Assembly: GCA_049671305.1 (NCBI GenBank) | Contig: JBATUR010000051.1 | Location: 1-20,128 of the forward strand | Direction: 5' to 3' | Source: CADCTM01 sp049671305 | Lineage (GTDB): Bacteria > Cyanobacteriota > Cyanobacteriia > Cyanobacteriales > Coleofasciculaceae | Length of the DNA: 20,128 nucleotides | Part shown: positions 15,394 through 20,128 of the stretch, piece after piece | Layout of the letters: every line of letters begins with the position of its first letter | How positions within the stretch are numbered: position 1 is the stretch's first letter | Made by a program: the position numbers and the translations under genes | The notes under the pieces: generated by a model | Told to the model about the DNA's origin: nothing | Database searches by the model: none | What the model saw: only the letters and a program-made list of their open reading frames with translations

Positions 15394-16116
15394 ATGGGAT
15401 TAATTGATCGCATACGGAGAGTAATTCGCGCCGAGTTTAATAGCTTAGTCTCCAATGCAGAAGATCCAGAAAAGATCATAGAACAAGCTGTGGCGGATAT
15501 GCAGCAGGATTTGCTGATGTTACGGCAGGCTGTGGCAGGCGCAATTGCTACTCAAAAACGTACAGAGCGACAAGCATCTCAAGCTCAGGCAACGTCTCAA
15601 GAGTGGTTTAACCGCGCTCAACTGGCACTTTCTAAAGGAGACGAAAATTTGGCGCGGGAAGCCCTAACGCGGCGCAAGTCATATCAGGAAACGGCTGGGG
15701 CGATGCAATCTCAACTATCGCAGCAATCAGGTGTTGTGAGCAAGCTCAAAGAGAATATGCGATCGCTAGAGGGTAAAATCTCCGAAGCCAAAACCAAAAA
15801 AGACTTATACATTTCCCGTGCCCGCTCGGCTCAAGCTTCTCAAAAAATTCAGGAAATGTTAGGAAATGTTGGCACAGGCAGCACCATACAAGCTTTTGAG
15901 AAGATGGAAGAAAAAGTCATGCAGCTCGAAGCGCAGTCTGAGGTATTAGAAGATTTAAGCAGTAATCAGCTAGAAAAACGCTATGCCGCTCTAGAAGCTG
16001 GTGATGATATTGAAGCCCAGTTGGCAGCGCTCAAAGCCACTATGCCATCTAGCACAGGAACCTTACCATCTAGTAATGTTAAGACAATGCCAAATCCTGA
16101 TCTGGAAAAACTATAA
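15394..16116 (+). CDS. PspA/IM30 family protein, PspA-like paralogue
   Basis: A 240-residue member of the PspA/Vipp1 family, bacterial ESCRT-III-like proteins that assemble into rings or rods and stabilise membranes. It has the amphipathic N-terminal helix MGLIDRIRRVIRAEFNSLV, then the AEDPEKIIEQAVADMQ segment at 22-37 and long coiled-coil helices through about 215. The tail ends in a short Ser/Pro/Thr stretch and lacks the extra C-terminal helix of Vipp1, so it is closer to PspA in layout. In the first 60 residues about 44 match the next gene, an ancient tandem duplicate. Start supported by AAGGGAGC about 8 bases upstream. A 428-bp gap separates it from vipp1, so the pair need not be one transcript. 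Confidence 0.93.
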   Translation: MGLIDRIRRVIRAEFNSLVSNAEDPEKIIEQAVADMQQDLLMLRQAVAGAIATQKRTERQASQAQATSQEWFNRAQLALSKGDENLAREALTRRKSYQETAGAMQSQLSQQSGVVSKLKENMRSLEGKISEAKTKKDLYISRARSAQASQKIQEMLGNVGTGSTIQAFEKMEEKVMQLEAQSEVLEDLSSNQLEKRYAALEAGDDIEAQLAALKATMPSSTGTLPSSNVKTMPNPDLEKL

Positions 16117-16544
16117 CCCGCAAAGCGCCCGATCTGCTAATTTTTAGGCTTACTTATTTAATGAGCAGTTGACTAAAATATAACTGTGGTAAGGTTTTTG
16201 GCAACACGCTCAAGGCTATAATAGCTATTTAGATTTACAAGAGCGCCACAGTATGTATTTTCTGCTGCCACAGATTTATCAATATTTTGCTTTGACTAAT
16301 CACCAATGAGTAGCACTTTTGACTGATAAGTTTTTACACTAGATAAAAAGCCTCCTGTCTGGAAGGACTAGAAAATGAATCTAAAGTCAAATAAACAGAC
16401 AGCAAACTAAAAGAGCATCATACACTTGATATTAGGAGACATTGATTAGCGACTATACCTAGATAAAGAAGCCAACCAAGGACTAACACACAATCCGCCC
16501 ACCTTAAACCTACTGTATACATTCCTAGAGGATAGACAAGCGTC
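16117..16544. other. 428-bp gap between the two PspA/Vipp1 genes
   Basis: No gene is supported here; short frames have no recognisable pattern. The gap is long for same-strand neighbours and implies independent transcription of vipp1. It contains a perfect TATAAT at 16217-16222 (listed separately) and a TTGACT at 16169-16174 without a well-placed partner. No strong terminator for the first gene is visible. Confidence 0.6.
16217..16222 (+). promoter_or_regulatory. possible -10 box of a vipp1 promoter
   Basis: A consensus TATAAT in the gap upstream of vipp1. The bases 16-17 upstream (TTTTTG/GTTTTT) are a poor -35 match. If used, the vipp1 transcript would have a leader of about 315 bases. Position is suggestive only. 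Confidence 0.3.
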
Positions 16545-17315
16545 ATGGGATTATTTGATCGCCTAAGCAGAGTTGTTAGAGCTAATTTGAACGATGTGGT
16601 TAGCAAGGCTGAAGATCCAGAGAAAATTCTGGAGCAAGCCATTATTGATATGCAAGAAGACTTGGTACAATTACGCCAAGCCGTTGCTGGGGCAATTGCT
16701 ACTCAAAAACGTACTGAGCAACAATACAACAAAAATCAATCAGAAGCCAATAATTGGCAGCAACGGGCACAACTGGCACTCACCAAAGGCGATGAAAACC
16801 TAGCGCGTGAAGCCTTGACTCGTAAAAAGGCAAATAGTGATACAGCAGCGCAACTAAAAAGCCAACTGGATTCGCAAGTAGGTCAGGTAGATACTCTTAA
16901 GCGTAACTTGATTGCTTTGGAAAGTAAGATTTCTGAAGCTAAAACAAAAAAGGATATGCTCAAGTCTCGTGCAGCAGCAGCTAAAGCTAATGAGCAACTA
17001 CAAAGTACAATTAATGGGCTAAATACTGGCGGCTCAATGGCAGCATTTGAGCGTATGGAAGATAAAGTATTGATGATGGAAGCCAAATCTCAATCAGCGG
17101 CTGAATTGGCTGGGTCAAATTTGGAAAGTCAATTTGCTATGCTCGAATCTGGCAGTGATGTTGATGATGAGTTGGCGGCGATGAAAGCGCAGTTGACGGG
17201 CGCATCTCCCTCACAGCAAGCTTTGCCGGCTTCTGAGGAGAAAAAAGCCCCGGCGCCAGACTCGGCAGTTGATGCAGAATTGGAATCTTTGCGAAAGCAA
17301 ATTGATAATTTGTAG
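16545..17315 (+). CDS. vipp1: Vipp1/IM30 membrane-remodelling protein
   Basis: Vipp1 (IM30) maintains thylakoid and plasma membranes in cyanobacteria, assembling into ESCRT-III-like rings and spirals that bind anionic lipid. The 256-residue protein starts with the membrane-binding amphipathic helix MGLFDRLSRVVRANLNDVV, then AEDPEKILEQAIIDMQEDL and the coiled-coil core (about 22-215). A Pro/Ala/Ser/Lys linker leads to a separate C-terminal helix VDAELESLRKQIDNL at 242-256. That helix distinguishes Vipp1 from PspA. The sequence closely resembles cyanobacterial Vipp1 as I remember it. It is followed by a composite terminator, so the transcript likely ends before the thioredoxin gene. AGGATAG-type purines lie upstream of the start. 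Confidence 0.93.
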   Translation: MGLFDRLSRVVRANLNDVVSKAEDPEKILEQAIIDMQEDLVQLRQAVAGAIATQKRTEQQYNKNQSEANNWQQRAQLALTKGDENLAREALTRKKANSDTAAQLKSQLDSQVGQVDTLKRNLIALESKISEAKTKKDMLKSRAAAAKANEQLQSTINGLNTGGSMAAFERMEDKVLMMEAKSQSAAELAGSNLESQFAMLESGSDVDDELAAMKAQLTGASPSQQALPASEEKKAPAPDSAVDAELESLRKQIDNL

Positions 17316-17345
17316 AGATTATTGGTACAAAACCCTCTACAATTC

Positions 17346-17408
17346 AAGACCTGGATTAAGCAACTCACATACTCTTGAGTAGATGGGATCTATCCGGGTC
17401 TTTATTAA
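17346..17408 (+). terminator. composite terminator after vipp1
   Basis: AAGACCTGGAT (17346-17356) pairs with ATCCGGGTCTT (17392-17402) over 11 bp including one G-U pair. The enclosed loop carries a smaller TACT/AGTA hairpin (17370-17381). A U-rich tract (TCTTTATTAATT) follows. It lies 31 bp after the vipp1 stop and separates vipp1 from the thioredoxin gene. Confidence 0.68.
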
Positions 17409-17420
17409 TTGTGTTAAATG

Positions 17421-17440
17421 TGAGTAATAGCTATTGCTCA
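17421..17440 (+). promoter_or_regulatory. 20-bp dyad upstream of the thioredoxin gene, operator-like
   Basis: TGAGTAATAG (17421-17430) and CTATTGCTCA (17431-17440) form a 20-bp inverted repeat with one mismatched pair, centred about 57 bp before the GTG start. It contains GTA-N8-TGC, one base from the NtcA consensus GTA-N8-TAC. The distance to the start leaves little room for a standard NtcA-activated promoter, so another regulator or a repressor site is as likely. Binding is inference. Confidence 0.42.
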
Positions 17441-17487
17441 TCTCAAAAATCGCTGAAGTGATGTAATTGTATTTTAAGGAGGGTGTT

Positions 17488-17823
17488 GTGAGTAGCGTTG
17501 TAATGATTACAGATTCTGAGTTTGAGACGGAAGTATTAAAAGCTGAAAAACCAGTATTAGTATACTTTTGGGCTTCTTGGTGTGGTCCTTGTCGTTTGGT
17601 ATCGCCTTCGATAAATTGGGCGGCGGATACTTATGGCGATCGCTTAAAAGTTACTAAAATGGAAATTGATCCAAATCCTGTCACCGTCAGCACATACCAC
17701 ATTGAAGGCGTCCCAGCACTGGTACTATTTAAAGATGGTGAAGTTGCTCAAGCTAGTGAAGGCGCGATCGGCAAGCAGAAAATTCAGGAAATGATCGACA
17801 CTTATCTATCATCGGTGTCATAA
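17488..17823 (+). CDS. thioredoxin
   Basis: A 111-residue thioredoxin that reduces disulfides in the cytoplasm, in cyanobacteria usually fed by ferredoxin- or NADPH-dependent reductases. The active site WASWCGPC gives Cys32 and Cys35, and the cis-proline is Pro76 in GVPALVLF. I chose the GTG start at 17488 because AAGGAGGG (17476-17483) lies 4-5 bases before it; it gives VSSVVMITDSEF, the usual N-terminus of this subfamily. An upstream TTG at 17467 would add seven residues that include the ribosome binding site itself, so it is unlikely. A 30-bp palindrome follows the stop. The segment after the active site (MEIDPNPVTVSTY) fits the shorter cyanobacterial thioredoxin-like group; exact type (m, x or y) not assigned. 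Confidence 0.94.
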   Translation: MSSVVMITDSEFETEVLKAEKPVLVYFWASWCGPCRLVSPSINWAADTYGDRLKVTKMEIDPNPVTVSTYHIEGVPALVLFKDGEVAQASEGAIGKQKIQEMIDTYLSSVS

Positions 17824-17838
17824 CAGTAATCTGATAAT

Positions 17839-17868
17839 TTGTCATTGGTTAACCTTAACCAACGACAA
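17839..17868. repeat. 30-bp near-perfect palindrome between thioredoxin and aminotransferase genes
   Basis: Arms TTGTC-A-TTGGTTAA (17839-17852) and TTAACCAA-C-GACAA (17855-17868) pair over 13 of 14 positions around a CC centre. As RNA it would be a very stable hairpin. No U-run follows, so it is not a canonical terminator. It could set differential mRNA stability or bind a protein as DNA. It ends 19 bp before the aminotransferase ATG. Confidence 0.7.
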
Positions 17869-17887
17869 GCAGACAAAGGATAAATTT

Positions 17888-19057
17888 ATGCAGTTTGCCA
17901 AACGTTTACAACCTCTGCAAAAGAATGTTTTTGCTGATATGGATCGAGCAAAAGCTAAGGCAAAAGCTTCGGGAAGAGAGATAATTGATTTATCATTAGG
18001 TTCCTCTGATTTGCCGACGTCAGAACATATTTTAGCGGCAATTAGATCGTCTTTGTCTGATTCTAGTACTCATGGTTATTTGCTATTTCATGGTACGCAA
18101 ACTTTTCGGCAGGCGGCGGCAAATTGGTATACAAATAAGTTTGGTATTGCTGTTAATCCTGAAACAGAAGTTTTGCCTTTAATTGGTTCTCAAGAAGGCA
18201 CTGCACATCTACCTTTAGCAATACTTAATGAAGGTGATTTTGCTTTGTTGCAAGATCCTGGTTATCCTTCTCATTTAGGTGGTGTGGCGCTAGCTGGGGG
18301 GCAAATTTATCCGATGCCATTGTTAGCAGAAAATGGCTTTTTGCCTGTATTTAATGATATTCCGACACCAGTATTAGAACAAGCGCGGATGATGGTTTTG
18401 AGTTATCCTCATAATCCGACAACTGCGATCGCTTCTTTGGCTTTTTTCCAGGAAGCTGTGGCGTTTTGCCGTCAGCATGATTTGGTTTTGGTGCATGATT
18501 TTCCTTATGCAGATTTGGTGTTTGATGACACGACGCCTGCACCTTCGGTTTTACAAGCTGATCCAGAAAAAAGCGTTTCGATTGAGTTTTTTACCTTTTC
18601 CAAGTCTTATAATATGGGCGGTTTTCGGGTTGGATATGCGATCGGAAATGCTGAATTAATTAAGGCGTTGCGACAGGTGAAGGCGGCGGTTGATTTTAAT
18701 CAGTATGGTGGGATTTTAAATGGTGCGATCGCGGCTTTAACGGGTCCACAAGATGGCGTAAAGGCGATGCGTGAGGTTTTTAGAGCTAGGCGTGATGCTT
18801 TAGTTACAGCCTTACATAGCATCGGCTGGGAGGTTCCAACTCCGGCGGCGACGATGTATATTTGGGCAAAGTTGCCTCAACCTTGGGATAGTGATTCAAT
18901 TAGGTTTTGCACCGAGTTGGTAGAGAAGACTGGAGTTGCGGCTTCTCCTGGTGCGGGTTTTGGCAAGGCTGGAGAAGGTTATGTGCGGTTTGCTTTGGTA
19001 CATGAACCGGCAATTTTGAAGACGGCTGTGGCGCGAATTGCGGGGTTTTTGGGATAG
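17888..19057 (+). CDS. PLP-dependent class I/II aminotransferase
   Basis: A 389-residue fold-type I aminotransferase transferring an amino group between an amino acid and a 2-oxo acid. Key residues are visible: Asn176 in SYPHNPTT, Asp204 and Tyr207 in VHDFPYADL, the Schiff-base Lys239 in FTFSKSYNMGGFRVGY with Arg247, and the substrate-carboxylate Arg367 in GYVRFAL. The N-terminus IIDLSLGSSDLPTSEHI resembles aspartate and LL-diaminopimelate aminotransferases. It appears distinct from the longer canonical DapL, so I leave substrate open. It follows the thioredoxin gene by 64 bp and precedes the nucleotidyltransferase gene by 12 bp, suggesting a shared transcript. AAAGGATAA precedes the ATG. Confidence 0.94.
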   Translation: MQFAKRLQPLQKNVFADMDRAKAKAKASGREIIDLSLGSSDLPTSEHILAAIRSSLSDSSTHGYLLFHGTQTFRQAAANWYTNKFGIAVNPETEVLPLIGSQEGTAHLPLAILNEGDFALLQDPGYPSHLGGVALAGGQIYPMPLLAENGFLPVFNDIPTPVLEQARMMVLSYPHNPTTAIASLAFFQEAVAFCRQHDLVLVHDFPYADLVFDDTTPAPSVLQADPEKSVSIEFFTFSKSYNMGGFRVGYAIGNAELIKALRQVKAAVDFNQYGGILNGAIAALTGPQDGVKAMREVFRARRDALVTALHSIGWEVPTPAATMYIWAKLPQPWDSDSIRFCTELVEKTGVAASPGAGFGKAGEGYVRFALVHEPAILKTAVARIAGFLG

Positions 19058-19069
19058 TGTAGCCTCAGT

Positions 19070-19846
19070 ATGAGAGACACAATTATCGAAGTAATTGTTA
19101 CTGCTTTAGAGCCAAGGGATTTTGTTTTAGCTTTGTGGCAAGGCGGTTCAGCAGCGCATGGATATACTGATGAGTGGTCAGATATTGACCTTCAGGTTAT
19201 TGTTGAGGACGCACTGGTTGAAGAGACATTTTCGATTGTTGAAAAAGCACTTTCTACACTAGCTAAAATTAAATTCAAGTTTAGAGTTCCTGAACCAACA
19301 TGGCATGGTCATTCTCAATGTTTCTATCAGTTAGAAGGAGTGAGTCCCTTCTTAATGATTGATTTTGCTGTAATGAAGCATAGTAGCTCTAACTGGTTTT
19401 TAGAGGTTGAACGACATGGCAAAGTAGCGATCGCATTTGATAAAGCTAATCTTGTTATTCCGCCTGCTTTGAACCGAAACGAGCATTTCTTGAAAATGCA
19501 AGAAAGACTTGAGAGACTAAAAATAACATTTGATTTATTACAAACATTAGTAAAAAAAGAAATCTATCGCGGACATTGGGTAGAAGCAATTTCAAACTAT
19601 CATGCTTGGACTCTTCAACCATTAATTGAACTGCTTAATATTGCGTACCGACCTGAGCGATATGATTTTAAGGCTAAATATTTTAGTCGAGATTTACCAA
19701 CTGAAATTGTAGCGCGTGTAGAACCTCTTTATACAGTTGTACACTTAGCTGAACTTGCTGAAAAACAGCAGCTTGCAGAAGCAATTTTTGCAGAAGTCTT
19801 GCCTCTTGCAGAGGAGAAGCTTAAAGATTTTAGTCGTAAAAATTAA
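19070..19846 (+). CDS. nucleotidyltransferase-fold protein (aminoglycoside adenylyltransferase-like)
   Basis: A 258-residue protein of the polymerase-beta-like nucleotidyltransferase superfamily. The signature GGS at 25-27 and the metal-binding Asp38/Asp40 in SDIDL are present, with the likely third carboxylate Asp98 in FLMIDFAV. A helical C-terminal domain (about 130-258) with an aromatic/His-rich stretch (YHAWTLQPLIELL) could bind the acceptor. Layout resembles aminoglycoside adenylyltransferases and other small-molecule nucleotidyl transferases, but the substrate is unknown and resistance should not be assumed. It starts 12 bp after the aminotransferase stop without a strong ribosome binding site, consistent with translational coupling. 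Confidence 0.86.
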   Translation: MRDTIIEVIVTALEPRDFVLALWQGGSAAHGYTDEWSDIDLQVIVEDALVEETFSIVEKALSTLAKIKFKFRVPEPTWHGHSQCFYQLEGVSPFLMIDFAVMKHSSSNWFLEVERHGKVAIAFDKANLVIPPALNRNEHFLKMQERLERLKITFDLLQTLVKKEIYRGHWVEAISNYHAWTLQPLIELLNIAYRPERYDFKAKYFSRDLPTEIVARVEPLYTVVHLAELAEKQQLAEAIFAEVLPLAEEKLKDFSRKN

Positions 19847-19890
19847 GATAAATTGTTTTATATATCTTTTTCAAGTTAGGAAGAAAAAAT

Positions 19891-20128
19891 ATGATGAACA
19901 CTAACACTCAACAACCATGGCAACAAGCAGACATAATTAGCCATAGTCAACTTTTATGTCAAAGCTTCCAGCATTGGACAGGGGAAGCTTTAATCGACAT
20001 CGTTGATAATCCCACCACATTATCGGAAAAGCTTTTCTTCGCTCCCTTTGTTGTAGTTTCTCACGGAATTCAAACTGATCCGATTTTCAATTATGCCAAT
20101 CAGATAGCGCTAAAATTATGGCAAATGG
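19891..20128 (+). CDS. MEKHLA-domain protein (C-terminus outside window)
   Basis: The first 79 residues of a protein cut by the right edge. The MEKHLA domain is recognisable: HSQLLCQSFQHWTGEALI, then LFFAPFVVVSHGIQTDPIFN and YANQIALKLW. This domain is PAS-like and is also found in plant HD-Zip III proteins; stand-alone copies are common in cyanobacteria, and their ligand is not established. Two ATG codons are adjacent at 19891 and 19894; a purine-rich GGAAGAAAAAA lies before them. The gap to the preceding gene is 44 bp on the same strand, so it may belong to the same transcript. Confidence 0.9.
   Translation, partial: MMNTNTQQPWQQADIISHSQLLCQSFQHWTGEALIDIVDNPTTLSEKLFFAPFVVVSHGIQTDPIFNYANQIALKLWQM

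Noticed and set aside
17467..17487. TTG start extending the thioredoxin by seven residues
   Set aside because: The extension would translate the strong AAGGAGGG ribosome binding site that serves the GTG at 17488.
19070..19846. Calling the nucleotidyltransferase an antibiotic-resistance gene
   Set aside because: Only the superfamily fold and metal residues are seen; the context is housekeeping and no mobile element is near.
1..20128. CRISPR arrays, insertion sequences, prophage or defence islands
   Set aside because: No regularly spaced repeats, transposase-like frames or terminal inverted repeats were seen; the Uma2 genes alone do not make a defence system.

Overview
The window reads as chromosomal DNA of a cyanobacterium, probably a filamentous (Nostocales-like) one. 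The evidence is ten copies of the HIP1 octamer GCGATCGC, a menB gene (phylloquinone synthesis), a Vipp1/IM30 gene beside a PspA-like paralogue, three Uma2-family genes in a row, a MEKHLA-domain protein, and several proteins whose patterns I associate with cyanobacteria. I see no insertion sequence, prophage, CRISPR array, tRNA or rRNA. The order-level assignment is inference.

Left part (1-7066). The minus strand carries recG, cut by the left edge, with a conserved-looking gene of unknown function 57 bp upstream of it that probably shares its transcript. Next come three Uma2 (DUF820, PD-(D/E)XK-like) genes, two on plus and one converging on minus. The minus-strand rpsB-tsf operon (ribosomal protein S2 and elongation factor Ts) ends at a strong hairpin terminator. 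Its rpsB leader can fold into nested stems plus a competing pairing next to the ribosome binding site, a candidate autoregulatory leader.

Middle part (7067-13800). This holds an orphan GAF sensor histidine kinase (+), a GT2 glycosyltransferase (-) divergent from menB (+), a secreted protein with three cysteine pairs (-), a small four-cysteine protein (-), and a DUF721/DciA-like protein with a C-terminal zinc ribbon (-). Two stretches, 11932-12279 and 12586-13044, contain no gene I can support.

Right part (13811-20128). All genes lie on plus: a membrane-anchored SPOR-domain protein, a PspA-like protein, Vipp1, a thioredoxin, a PLP-dependent aminotransferase, a nucleotidyltransferase-fold protein, and the start of a MEKHLA-domain protein cut by the right edge. 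A composite terminator follows vipp1. A 20-bp dyad precedes the thioredoxin gene, and a 30-bp palindrome lies between the thioredoxin and aminotransferase genes.

The themes are informational housekeeping (recG, rpsB, tsf, DciA-like), envelope and membrane maintenance (SPOR, PspA, Vipp1, GT2, secreted protein) and quinone synthesis (menB). I found no compact new multi-gene system. The best candidates for something undescribed are the rpsB leader RNA, the palindromes around the thioredoxin gene, and the small cysteine-rich and three-cysteine-pair proteins.
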